The notes under the pieces were generated by a model. That model saw nothing but the letters and a program-made list of their open reading frames with translations, was not told the origin of the DNA and did no database searches. Both the position numbers and the translations under genes were made by a program. Shown here piece after piece: positions 45,017 through 55,975 of a DNA stretch of 64,000 nucleotides (position 1 is its first letter; every line of letters starts with the position of its first letter). Source of the stretch: Hypoxylon rubiginosum (Eukaryota > Ascomycota > Sordariomycetes > Xylariales > Hypoxylaceae); assembly GCA_902806565.1 (NCBI GenBank), contig CADCXA010000032.1, positions 658,539 to 722,538 on the forward strand, given 5' to 3'.

Positions 45017-45950
45017 GCTGGCGCTGAAAGTGAGTAGGTCGTTGATGTTGGAAAGAAAAATTTGGTTGAAAAGGTTGTAAATAATGCGATTTATTTGTCC
45101 ATGCGTCCGGCTAACCCTTGGGGACTAGTTGGGTTGGGTGTGAGGTTGCTATGGGATGCCTGGGTACCTACCTAAGGTAGGTAGGCAACCATACTATGTA
45201 TCTAAGCATACCATACATTCCAGAATGAAAGAAGCAATCGCATACAATCTACCAAACGAGTTATAACTCCTAGTTGAAGTCGAAGTACCTAGTCACGATG
45301 TGTAAGACTTCATTTTGAAGGTCGCTCTCCGCCGTATTAGTTTTCCTTTCCTCTTCATTAACCTCATCAATATCGCAATAGCTGTTGGTCTTTTGCGCAA
45401 GTACATATATTCGCGATGGATATCCAACAATCTTAAGGCTACTCAGGTACCTACTTCGGATATTATGCGCCTACTAGTGCTACCGTTGCTAGCTGGCCTG
45501 TAGTGACTATGACCGAGGTTCTGAATTGGATGCCTTTGCACCTACCTTCACGTAGTCTGTATCATTCCGACAGCGATGGAAACATCAGATAACAATCTCA
45601 GTGCAGGCGTAGGGTTGAGGATTGGTGTGACAACTCGCAGCCTGCCAGGGCGCTCATAGGAAAATACCAAATGCCAGAATACTATACGTATAAGTAGGTA
45701 GGTATCTTTTACATCCCAGTCCCCTGTGTACATGAGCCCTATATCCATCTATGCCACCAATTTTTAAGTTTGCATGTAGAGATAGGATAGCAGGTTGAGG
45801 CAGCAAATCGACTTTCTACACCTACCTGCCCTTTCCTTCACCTCACTGTGGTATCTAAGCAACCTTACTCGCTCACACTCGCACCTATCCCCCACCTTCA
45901 TGATATCTACATAGCACGCAACACCTAAAGATATGTAGTTCAAAGTCAAG
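45017..45950. other. Divergent promoter region between orphan genes 5 and 6
   Basis: No gene supported. TACCTACCTAAGGTAGGTAG lies near 45167, a palindrome-rich version of the motif found throughout the window. Confidence 0.45.
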
Positions 45951-47309
45951 ATGCCTACACAGATACCATTTGACCTCGAAGAGGTACCATTACAGGGTGA
46001 GAGACGCCTAAAACTCTACCAAGCCTTGACCGACTACGACAATTACTACGAAGTGTCTCAAGTACTCTGGAAATATTCTAACGAACTCGCAAACACGCCG
46101 GCACTGAAGGCACAAAAAGCCAGAAATCAGCTGGAGCACGATAGAGAACTGGGGCGCCGCATCTCCGTACTGCTTCATGCTATTCCGCGCAGCCTTTTGG
46201 AGGCCGTCATTCTAGGAACCGTCTCGCATTACTTCTTAAGCACGCCCCAGAGCACTCCGGACTGCTACGGGAGCGACGGCCCGGGCACGTACGTGGCGGC
46301 GATGTCGATTTCCGGCCGACGCGGCAGCTTTACTAACATAGAAGAGAACGAAAAGCTAATCAAGGCGTTGAAAAATTACTGCTTGGCTTACCAGAGGCAA
46401 CAGGCACGTCAGGGAGGACAACCTCTTTCCGTGGCCGACAAGGAACTAGATTCGTTCGCTCGCAACGTAGACAGAGCATTCGGATCTAGACCGGCGTCAA
46501 AAAGGGACCAGCTCCGCTTTATTCAGAGCGATAACGCCCTTCATATGGTGCGACTTTTGATTGAGAGCTTCGAGCGTCGATGCAGACCATCTCATCTCCA
46601 AGGCAAGTCTCGTACGGTGTGGCATAAGCAGGGGCCACTCATGGTCGGGTGTTCGAACCAGCTGAATGAGCGTATGCCGCATCACGAACCTTATGGACCA
46701 AGCGGGCTAAACCAGACCACGTACACGTGGGCGTTGACCTTGTGTCTCATCAAGTCGGAGTTACATTTGATACCTCATGTAGTCGTCAAGCCCGTTATAC
46801 GTACCTGGGAGAACGGAGACCTCGGCGCCTCTGAAATCCTGGTGAGCGCCCTAGGAGCCTCCTACGTCTTCCAGGATGGATTCAACGTTGTAGGTGCAGG
46901 ATCACAGAATGGCAATAAACCCTCCTCCGTTCTCATCGCCGCCAAGCAGCACGTCTTTTTATCTAAGCCTTGGTTTCTGCTGAACATCGACGCGACCCGA
47001 ATCGAGCTCGATAAGCGTCAGAAATACGTCAAGGACGCCGTCAAATGTGCCGATTTTCCCACCGACGACCTAAAGCTAGCAATCCAAATCTATTCTGTAC
47101 AGTTGTGGCGCTTGAAGGCTATGGTACAAGAGAGAGAGTCCCTGTATGAAAAGGAGCGTGGGCACCTAGAAGCTATGAAAGAGCACCTGCAGCAATTACA
47201 GCAGAAGGCAGAGGCAACGAAGCACCTCTCTAACATAGTATCCTCCCTACTAGGAAAACCACCCCACGATTTAGATAAGGACCCTGGTATGTCATCTGGG
47301 GGTAGCTGA
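45951..47309 (+). CDS. Orphan protein, 452 aa (orphan block gene 6)
   Basis: Single exon, ATG at 45951 (MPTQIPFDLEEVPLQGERRL). The first 390 residues look globular and mostly helical (RRISVLLHAIPRSLLEAVIL, YTWALTLCLIKSELHLIPHV, GASYVFQDGFNVVGAGSQNG). The last 60 residues form a coiled coil (VQERESLYEKERGHLEAMKE, HLQQLQQKAEATKHL). No recognised family and no membrane segment. Same strand as and only 371 bp upstream of the next coiled-coil gene. Confidence 0.7.
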   Translation: MPTQIPFDLEEVPLQGERRLKLYQALTDYDNYYEVSQVLWKYSNELANTPALKAQKARNQLEHDRELGRRISVLLHAIPRSLLEAVILGTVSHYFLSTPQSTPDCYGSDGPGTYVAAMSISGRRGSFTNIEENEKLIKALKNYCLAYQRQQARQGGQPLSVADKELDSFARNVDRAFGSRPASKRDQLRFIQSDNALHMVRLLIESFERRCRPSHLQGKSRTVWHKQGPLMVGCSNQLNERMPHHEPYGPSGLNQTTYTWALTLCLIKSELHLIPHVVVKPVIRTWENGDLGASEILVSALGASYVFQDGFNVVGAGSQNGNKPSSVLIAAKQHVFLSKPWFLLNIDATRIELDKRQKYVKDAVKCADFPTDDLKLAIQIYSVQLWRLKAMVQERESLYEKERGHLEAMKEHLQQLQQKAEATKHLSNIVSSLLGKPPHDLDKDPGMSSGGS

Positions 47310-47680
47310 GCTGTGCAGGTCAACTCAATTCAATTCCAAGTCAGGAGTCAAGGGAAAGATTTAGAGATACTGGTCCCTATGCTTAGGTACGGGGGGGATG
47401 CAAAGTCTTAGAATTGATGCTCATTGACACCGTTATGTCCAACAGTACGTACCTCTACCTCTCTGGTGCCACAGCGCTACTTCCACAGTTCATGCTTGTC
47501 TCTTCTACCCAACTCTTTTCAACCCAGAACATTGAATGCCATTAGATTTGTCCTAAAACCATCCAGAACTATCGCCACCGTAGGCGTAATGGAATAATTG
47601 ATCATAGTTTTCTTAATCGCCGTCTACTTGTTATCATTATCATTGATCCCAAAACGTCCATTATTGGCGATATAGCGAAG
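47310..47680. other. Spacer between orphan genes 6 and 7
   Basis: Short spacer between two same-strand genes; presumed 3' region and promoter. Nothing distinct seen. Confidence 0.45.
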
Positions 47681-49768
47681 ATGTCGATTCCGCCTATGTT
47701 CAATAAAAACTTGCCCAGGATTGGCAACATGCCCGCCTGGGCAGTTACGATGGAAAAGGCCATCAGCGATATTAAAACGCAGATCAACGACGCCCAAGGT
47801 GGCAACTCAGACATCGCCAATGAGCTTGGTATGAGACACATCCAATCAGATGCTGTCGGCGAGTTGGCCGATGAAATTTGCGAGGTAGACGCAATGGTGA
47901 AAGAGGAGGCTGCCAAATTACAGGAGAAGAGGTTGCTAGTCGAGGCAGACATAAAAGAACTACAGGAGTTGCACCAAACCCGTCCAAGCTACCCCCAAGC
48001 TCAGGCTATGGACTTGGGACCCGTCGGCAAAGACATCCTTGACCATTATTTACAACTCTTCGGCGACCTTAATTTGCTACAGAATATCAGTCCCGGGCAC
48101 AAGGTAGAGCTATTCGACGCGCAGAACGAAATCGCTAAGAAGCGCATAGCCGAACTCGAAGCCGAGGTCGCTAAGGCCCAGTCGACACAGATCGACCTTT
48201 CCGCGTTTGTCGCCAGATCCGAAATGGAAAAAGTGCAATCCCAGCTCGACGACGTCCAGGAGCAAGTCTCGGAGCTAGAGAGCCAAGCGGAAAATCTTCG
48301 CAGACAAGCAGACGAAGCACACCAGCAGGCGCAAGCCGCCTCGCTAAGGGAGCAAAGGGCTCTCCGAGCCGCGAAAGAGGCGCTCGAAGTCGGAGAGATT
48401 ACCAATGAAAAGGTCGCTAGGTTGATTGGCCAATTGGAGGACGAAAAATCGACAGCTAAATTCTTGGCTGAGGAGTACGACCGCTTGACGCGTGCTTACC
48501 AAGAACAAGAAGAACAGATTGGACGCCTACATCAGGAGGCAGAGGAAACGAGGGCTGAAGGGTCTCAGCAGGGGCATTTGCAACAAGCCACCGTCAACGA
48601 ACTCACCGAAAAATTTGAGATACTTGAGCAGTCCAGCCAGATCGCAGAAGCGGAGCACCTGGAAGAAGTCCGTGTACTCAAAGATGAAATACGGCAGTGG
48701 ACGAGCGATGCCAGCGAGAATAAGAAGCAGCGGGACACTTTACAGACGGAACTGACAGCGTGCGAGAATAGTCTGAAAATATCCGTTACGATCTCTGAAT
48801 TTCACCGGGAGGAGATAGAGGCAATCGGGGAAGACCTGAAGGACACGCAAAAGTCCAACAACCTCATGAAGAAGGAGCTGGATAAATGTCGAGAAGAGTA
48901 CAACTTGATCCGCGACACCAACAAGATTACTCGGGAGGAGCTCAAACAGGCTCGAAGCGCCATAGCTCGATACTTGGCCCTAGAGGTTAGACAGCCTCCA
49001 TTGGAATCGGATTTGTGGACCACAATAGTCGACTCCATAATCGGTTCGAACTCCGTTGAACCACCCGCAAACGCTACCATCGTATCTAAACCCTGGATTG
49101 CTGCCCAACCATGGCGTGCGACGGTACCGTATCATAACTGCGAATTGTCGCCAGGATCAAGCATCACCTCCCTCCTCGTTCAGCTGTATGGACGCATATC
49201 AACGGCCGGGCTAGATGGAGTTTCATTCCAGATCCTCGAACATATCGCCAAACGGTCGGCACTCGGAAAGGATGAAGGGGGAGAGGCGTTCTTGGACGGA
49301 CCCTTGCGAAGCCTCGTAGTAGCGACCGTGCGGATGGTACACCCCGCGCAGAGCCTCGAAGCCGAGATGTTCTGTCTAGGAATCGATAAGCTCGGAATAC
49401 TTATCCAGTCGACGAGAGGATTGTCCCTACCCGAATCCGAGCAGCTTCGGGGTATGCTTCAGCAATGTGCCTCTTACGATATCTTGCGAGACGTGACTGT
49501 CGGGCGCGAAGCGGCCACGAGCATCTGCCAGGAAAAGGGTATTGTTGGAGGTAGTATCGGGCTAATCAAGCTTCATCGTGACTGTGCCATCCTCGTGGTA
49601 GACTTCGAAGGCTTCACCTTACGTCTGGTGGACTGCAACCGAGCCGGGTTCCGCAGCGACGACTACGGCATCTTGCGATCCCCGGTGGGTGAGGAGGACG
49701 ATATTGTCGTAGAGATTACTAGTGGAACTCTCTTGGGGTGGTGGTTTCGCGCAACACTCCAGCCGTAA
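47681..49768 (+). CDS. Long coiled-coil protein with novel C-terminal domain, 695 aa (orphan block gene 7)
   Basis: Single exon, ATG at 47681 (MSIPPMFNKNLPRIGNMPAW). Residues about 30-105 and 135-440 are heptad-rich coiled coil (EKVQSQLDDVQEQVSELESQ, EYDRLTRAYQEQEEQIGRLH). The last 220 residues are globular (SSITSLLVQLYGRISTAGLD, GPLRSLVVATVRMVHPAQSL, CAILVVDFEGFTLRLVDCNR) and finish GTLLGWWFRATLQP. Domain not recognised. The layout of a rod joined to a compact head suggests a structural or tethering role, as inference only. Confidence 0.7.
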   Translation: MSIPPMFNKNLPRIGNMPAWAVTMEKAISDIKTQINDAQGGNSDIANELGMRHIQSDAVGELADEICEVDAMVKEEAAKLQEKRLLVEADIKELQELHQTRPSYPQAQAMDLGPVGKDILDHYLQLFGDLNLLQNISPGHKVELFDAQNEIAKKRIAELEAEVAKAQSTQIDLSAFVARSEMEKVQSQLDDVQEQVSELESQAENLRRQADEAHQQAQAASLREQRALRAAKEALEVGEITNEKVARLIGQLEDEKSTAKFLAEEYDRLTRAYQEQEEQIGRLHQEAEETRAEGSQQGHLQQATVNELTEKFEILEQSSQIAEAEHLEEVRVLKDEIRQWTSDASENKKQRDTLQTELTACENSLKISVTISEFHREEIEAIGEDLKDTQKSNNLMKKELDKCREEYNLIRDTNKITREELKQARSAIARYLALEVRQPPLESDLWTTIVDSIIGSNSVEPPANATIVSKPWIAAQPWRATVPYHNCELSPGSSITSLLVQLYGRISTAGLDGVSFQILEHIAKRSALGKDEGGEAFLDGPLRSLVVATVRMVHPAQSLEAEMFCLGIDKLGILIQSTRGLSLPESEQLRGMLQQCASYDILRDVTVGREAATSICQEKGIVGGSIGLIKLHRDCAILVVDFEGFTLRLVDCNRAGFRSDDYGILRSPVGEEDDIVVEITSGTLLGWWFRATLQP

Positions 49769-50654
49769 GTACAGCTAGGGTACTTCATCTGGTTGGTTAG
49801 GGGTGGGGGGTGCAGCACGTAGGGTGGCAGAGGGGTCTAGCTAAGGGGGTAAAGGGGAGAAGTCAAGTTGGACATATAGTCAAAAGAATTGTCCTGTAAC
49901 CCCCAATGTGGGTTCGACATCATACCTACGCGTGACATGTTCCGATGAAGTCTACGAGTCAAAGGGCACTCTCTACTAGACTCCCACTAAAGAGCTGGAC
50001 TTGATCATACTCTGCGTTAGCCGCCACGGTTAGCATCAGCTGGAATTGGTTCATACGGCAGACGATCCTATCTAGATTCCCGATTTTCCGTGACGACTAC
50101 CTTATAGATTGGGTCCCACATGATGGGGTCCGTTATAACTGCTTCCCTGACGCCGTGATTCTTCTATCAGCATTTAGACATCGCTGAGAGGGTTGTCATT
50201 AGTCGAGGGCGGCACCTTCCAGCTTGAACCGTGGGGCCGCCATATGAACGAATCCCCGTTCTTGTTTTTGACAAAAGAAAGTGTGCGGCTTGATTGATGG
50301 GTATCGTCCCTTCACAGGAGGCAATTCGATGGTGCAAGATCTAAACCCTTATCCGTATTGGCGAACACCTTACACTGGCTACCCGAATAGGAGGGGCATA
50401 TAATAATATATTATCTACCTAGGTACGTCCTACCACCTCCGGGCCGATTCCCCACCGACTGTTTGATTAGGGTTGCGGCGCCAGAGGTGTCTTTCGCCGA
50501 AATTTCGGCCCTGCCAAAATTTATCCCCACCCACACTGCCCGGAGCACCTTTCAGCTAACCTTTCAAATTTGAAGTTTTTATCCGTCAATCTCATGTTTC
50601 CGTATCGCTCGTCCATAACCACTACTCACCATACAATTCCATCAACAATTCAAG
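49769..50654. other. Spacer upstream of the zinc-knuckle gene
   Basis: No gene supported. CTACCTAGGTACG occurs near 50416. The final 100 bp are pyrimidine-rich, consistent with a promoter. Confidence 0.45.
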
Positions 50655-52067
50655 ATGGCGAGCAATCAGAACAACCAAGGCAATCTCTCGAACTCTCCTG
50701 GCTACGCGCCAGGAAGTGCTAATTCCGGAACTAAGAACCCAGCTTCTGCCAACCAAGCCAACCCTCAAGCAGTCAATCAGCCATCCGCCGGCCCAACTAA
50801 CAGCGCCGAAAACCATCAGACTGTAAGCCGCCCCTTAGCAATCGAGCTTGACGAGCGCAGCAACAACCAACTTCAACGGTCTGCCGGAGGAGGTAGCGGA
50901 GAGTTCAGACACGCTCGTCATAGTACTCATATGCTAGAGGAGCGCCGCCAGTCTGCGAAACCCAAGCGTCGTCCCATATTTCCCATACTTCCCATGCCTC
51001 CCCCCGTCGCCGCGTCTGCAACCGCAGACAGAAATCTTACCCCGGCCAGAGAGTGGTCCCAGCAGAAAATCAACGGCCAGGATACGTGGTTTGGCAGCTT
51101 CTCCAACACAGACGCCCTTGTCGCGATGGCACAAAAGTTCGAATCGGAGCATCCCAATACGCCAACCTTGACCCTGATCGCGGAGAAACCCCAAGGCGCA
51201 GTCAACCGGGCTATGTCGACGGGCGTCGCGCACAACCTCCTCCCTTACAGCACGCAGATGCGCGAGGAGGAGGGTGGAGGCAAGAAACGTAAGTTGGACC
51301 ACCCCCCGGCTAGTTGCGCCAACTGCGGCAAAGAGACACATGTCCTAGGTGACTGTACTTTTCCGGCCAGCAACTTCAATGGGGACATCTACGGTTGTCC
51401 ACTTTGCAATACCAAGGCCCATTGTTTCGACGAGTGTCCGAACCAGCTAGACATGGACGACTGGAGTCGATTTAACACCCTTGCTACGAGACGACCGGGC
51501 AAGTGCTTGATCCGGTCAAACTTCCCAGTCTTCGAGATGGCCCTCAAATACGTCCAAGAGGGTCTGATACCTCAGGATGAGGTGCTGCCTTGGTCTCGAT
51601 TCGGAACTAAGCATATCTTTGCCAATCCGAAGTACGTGCGACAGCTCGAGAACCACCGCTACGAGCCTAACCCCAGAGCGCCAGTCGCGTTCGATCCTAA
51701 TGTGCGTATCGACAACCTCCGCCACTACACGAAGACAGAGACTGGTGCTTTTGCGCACTTCAAGGAAGCCTACAGCAAGGAGCGAGCCGAGGCGAAGCTT
51801 CAGTCTGAGAAGATGAAGGTCGACGGGATCCGAGGTGAGACCCCGCCGCGGTCGGAAGGACAATCACAGCAAGCCTCAGCCTACCAGGCACCATCTGTTG
51901 CTCCGGCAACCCAACAGCCGCTATCCGTCCGTAAACATTCTACCCATCATGGAGGTGCCAACCCTATGGATTCGCAGCGTCGTACTCATCACGAGGATGC
52001 CAATCCTCTCGACTCTCAGCATAATTATCGTCACGACGGTACCAACAAGTACCATCCTCGCCGGTGA
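50655..52067 (+). CDS. Tandem CCHC zinc-knuckle protein, 470 aa (orphan block gene 8)
   Basis: Single exon, ATG at 50655. A disordered Asn/Gln/Ser-rich N-terminus (about 1-85) and Pro-rich basic stretch precede two zinc knuckles of the CX2CX4HX4C type. They are CANCGKETHVLGDC (residues 221-234) and CPLCNTKAHCFDEC (248-261). A conserved-looking region follows (RRPGKCLIRSNFPVFEMALK, GTKHIFANPKYVRQLENHRY), then a His/Asn-rich tail with a repeated STHHGGANP/RTHHEDANP unit. CCHC knuckles normally bind single-stranded RNA or DNA. No retroelement gag, protease or polymerase is attached. I infer an RNA-binding role. Confidence 0.75.
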   Translation: MASNQNNQGNLSNSPGYAPGSANSGTKNPASANQANPQAVNQPSAGPTNSAENHQTVSRPLAIELDERSNNQLQRSAGGGSGEFRHARHSTHMLEERRQSAKPKRRPIFPILPMPPPVAASATADRNLTPAREWSQQKINGQDTWFGSFSNTDALVAMAQKFESEHPNTPTLTLIAEKPQGAVNRAMSTGVAHNLLPYSTQMREEEGGGKKRKLDHPPASCANCGKETHVLGDCTFPASNFNGDIYGCPLCNTKAHCFDECPNQLDMDDWSRFNTLATRRPGKCLIRSNFPVFEMALKYVQEGLIPQDEVLPWSRFGTKHIFANPKYVRQLENHRYEPNPRAPVAFDPNVRIDNLRHYTKTETGAFAHFKEAYSKERAEAKLQSEKMKVDGIRGETPPRSEGQSQQASAYQAPSVAPATQQPLSVRKHSTHHGGANPMDSQRRTHHEDANPLDSQHNYRHDGTNKYHPRR

Positions 52068-54071
52068 GCCATAGGTGAGCCTCGACGATACAGAGCGAAA
52101 GGCCTAGTACAGGATGATTCAGCTACGACGATACAAGACAGCTAACAGATGCTGTCTTTTACGCATAGAGGTTATCTGACAGTGATAACTAGCATGCGCA
52201 AACTGGACCTCTGGAGTTGCATCGGCAGCTCATCGCTGCTCTTGCAAAGCCGTTCCGGAGAATCAAGGTAGATAGCTAATAATACGTTTGCTTTCCCATT
52301 AGTTACTCGTCTTCCCCGTGCCTTGTAGCCGTGACTGTCTTCGAACATGTAGTCGTAGTAGTAGTAGTAGTAGCAAGCACTTGAATTAGTGTCCGTATAA
52401 TCAAAATCTTCCGTCGACTAGATTACCCTTAGCAGATACGCAAATGGGCGAGTGACTCGACTCTAACCGGCTTCGCAGAGAGACAATAAAACTCACGACA
52501 CTTGCATGAACTCTCGGGTACAATCGGGGAAGATAGTCAGTATTGGGCTCTATAATATGGCTCGTACATGTCTTTGAACTACAATACCTGTAGGATTTGG
52601 AACCCCTACACGTGAACCCCCCGCGTGAGGGAGACCGTCCACCTCCTCCACTTGCCGCCGTGGGGGATAGGTCATCATTCTGACCACGCTCGAATTAGGG
52701 ACGTGCTTATATAGCATTCTAGTCTTCATTCGCGTCTCAAGTCGCCGATCTAGCTCATTAATGTACACAAGGATCTTATCCTCGTGCTAACTAAAGGCTA
52801 AAGCAAGGGGTAACATCATATCTTTCTCTGCTACCATCTTTTACAATATTTAAAATCCAAGGTAGTGGCATAACAAATATTTCTATATAAAGCAGCGAAC
52901 CCGTTCACGATGCCAGGCTGCATGTATGGACTTGCCTCTCGCAGGAAGGAAGATATAGGAGACCGCACCACTCCTCCTTAACGCGACCTGAACGCGGTCC
53001 GCCAGCTACCGAGAAGGGAACACAGTGATCCCGGCTAGGCCTTGACAGGAGGGATGTCAGTTGCTGTTCTTTTTTAAACGACTGATTATGGGTTCCTGAC
53101 TTCCTAGTCCTCACGAAGTCGCCATAATTCTGGTAGACATTGTCCAGAATCACATAATTCTTCGACGTCCTCACTTTCCACATGGGAAACAGCGTAGACA
53201 CGCGCAAGTACCAAGGTCCAGGGAATCTGTTTCTAGTGATTCGTTGAGCCAGATGCGGTATACCACGATGCTAGCCAAGAGGACAGATACGTAGGAACAA
53301 ATCGTGCATAGAAGACCTTCGAAGAACGGGTGATACTCTGTCGCACTTCTCAAAGTCATGGCTGCTAAGGTAAATACGAATAGGACAGCATGGAAGATAG
53401 GATCTCGGGTACTTGAATATGTTATTCCCCATGAATGAACAAATAAAGGCAGATTACAGGTACGACACCTACGCCGCAGTGGAGGAATATTGATGATAGC
53501 GACATACTAAACCTCACTACTCTCGCGCTTAAATACGGCAGAGATCAGAGACCAATAGTGCAACTTCATGCTTTATTCTTCGGCGAAACTGCTTGGTAGA
53601 GAAAGTTGGGAATGTTCCGTAATGTGGGAGACCGAGGAAACGACATCGGGCTGCAATATAATATAGACCACCTCCCTCCGAACCCCCTTCTCCATGAGAG
53701 GCATACTTAGGGCTACATAGCAACCCCTGTTTTTCGCTCTCACACTGCCTAATCCCGAGGTCCGAGATATGGTCGCGAGCTGCGTTGCAGAAAGCAGCGG
53801 GGGCGGATGTAATGTCTCATGATTCATAAACGACGAGCAGGGCTATCCCCCATAAAAAAGCGAAAAGCAACGGGCAAGTATCTAGAAATATACACAAATT
53901 CATTCCTCGTTCACTCCCGGCAGAGTAGATACATGATAGGTACCTGTGCAGTACTTTAATGTCCAATTGAACCAGCACTCCAGCAAGGGCTAGGAACGCA
54001 TGTACCTAGCTACCAAGGAACCCAAGTTCTTTCATCCTTCTTTTTCATTAGTGACATATCCTAAACATCCG
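52068..54071. other. Intergenic region between orphan block and GMC pseudogene
   Basis: No firm gene in 2 kb. A GTA/TAG microsatellite lies at 52352-52373. A reverse-strand ATG frame at 53171-53359 would give 62 residues with one hydrophobic stretch (LLCTICSYVSVLLASIVVY), too short to support. Confidence 0.4.
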
Positions 54072-55972
54072 ATGGAGCTAGAAGCTTTCGATTTCGTTAT
54101 CGTAGGGGTGGACCTCGCGGGTCTTGTGCTGGGTTCACGCCTTTCAGAAGATCTGCATAGGTCCGTGTTGGTGATCGAGCCCGGACAAGATCTCCGAGAT
54201 GATCCTAGAGTCAATGTTCCCGCCATGTGGCCGTCGCTTCTAGATCATCCCTACCAATTCAAGACAGTTCCTTAAGTATGTGTTCAAATCCGACTGAGTT
54301 CGTCGGCAGAACTTGATAACTTATGCTTGCTACTAACTAGGAGAGACTGGGAGGCCGTGAGATTAAGTTTACTCAAGGCCGTCTTCTTGGAATTTCCAGT
54401 GCTCTCAACCGACTTGCATTCAGCGCCACCTCCAAGACTAGCATCGATACATGGGAAAATCTCGGAAATCCTGGATAGAACTGGATCAACTTCTCTAAGG
54501 CCATGGCGAAGTCTTGCCATTTCGATGCTGGGAAGGGAAACGGCCCAGTGGAGCTGATAATTCCTGATGAAGATGAAAGTAAGTTGCCGCGAATTTGGAG
54601 AGAGACTTTCAAGGTGCTAGGATTCTCAGCGAAAAACGACCCCTTTTCTGGACAAGCTTGTGGCAGCCTCACGGTTCCAGATTCCATCTACTCCTCCACC
54701 CTACCTCCACCAAGGAAAGAAGCTATTCGGGTAATGCGTACCTCAAGTCAGCGGTAGATCGACCAGACTTCACCCTATGGACATAGACTTCAGTGGACCA
54801 AATATTCTTTGATAAATTTCAGAGCGATGCTAAGCTTAACTCTACGGTCGCAACTGGTGTCTAGTATACCACCGGTGGTGGTGAGACCAACCTTGTGCGA
54901 GCACGCAAAGAGGTAATACTCACAGCTGGTGCAATCAACTCGGCCAGGATCCTCGAACTTTCAGGTGTTGGTGACAAGAGTCGCTTAGATGCACTGGGTA
55001 TCAGACCGTCATTGATAACCCCTACGTGGGCGAGAACCTTCAGAACTACCCTATGTGCGTATTGAACTTTGAGGTTCAAGGGGGTTCAAGGGGTTCCGAG
55101 ACGATGGAAACGTGATAATGACACGATCGCTGCTGCTATGGACGGCTATGAATCGAGGCAAACCGGTCCATTTTTCAGAAGCGGCGCCAACAATGCGGCA
55201 CAGTTCCCATTTCCTGAAATCCAGGATCCGGGTAGAAGAGAGGGGCCGAGAGGATCCTCCAGGTCACGAGTCTCAGCTCTGGCACTAGGAATACCACAGA
55301 GGCATTCGCAGAAGCGCATAAGTAGTTCGTACATTCCGTCCTCGAATCCCCCACACAAGGTTCTGCCTGCTATATCTCAGCCCCCGTGTTCAGTGGGTAC
55401 AACGGCGACGGGTCCCGCGCATCAGCCCTTCGGCTGAATAACGACGAGTGGTATTTTGCCATTGTGATCCTCCTTTCGCACCTGCTATGCCGAGGATCCG
55501 TGAACATTACGCGCAGTTCTACGTCGGTCTCTACATCGCCCGACCTCGCCATCGATTCCAGGTACCTGACGCACCCCCTCGACATCGGGTCCTCTCAAGT
55601 CATCTCCAGTACGTAGCTGAAAATCTAGCGGCCACAAATCGGCTCGCCGGTCACCTGAAGGCTGGCGGAAAGCGCAATTCGATGGCGCCTGTGGAGACGG
55701 GCAGCTTTGCGGACCTAGACAACGTCCGCAGGTACGCGCGCGGCACGACAGTGGGGGCCGCGCATCTCACGAACACCTGCTCTATGATGCCATGCCCCGG
55801 GACGCGGGCGGTATCGTCGACGACTAGCTATTAGTCCGCAGTTGCCGTAACCTGAGGGTCTGCGACGCTAGCATCATCCCATCGCGCCCCAGACGAACCC
55901 GCAGGCTACCATATACGGCGTCGCGGAGCTAGCGGCTGATATCATCAAGTCTCGTACGGGAGCAAGCAAGTA
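54072..55972 (+). pseudogene. GMC oxidoreductase pseudogene
   Basis: FAD-dependent glucose-methanol-choline oxidoreductase remnants occur in order but scattered over frames. MELEAFDFVIVGVDLAG (54072) covers the N-terminal FAD-binding site, with its GxGxxG altered to GVDLAG. DPFSGQACGSLTVPDS lies near 54640. ARKEVILTAGAINSARILEL and the ELSGVG loop lie near 54905-54970, then NPYVGENLQNYP in another frame near 55015. The C-terminal part includes HLKAGGKRN and TCSMMPC near 55650-55795. NLRVCDASIIPS near 55850 and QATIYGVAELAADIIKSRT near 55900-55965 lie in separate frames. At least five breaks and several stops, so it cannot be functional. Confidence 0.8.
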
Positions 55973-55975
55973 AAA

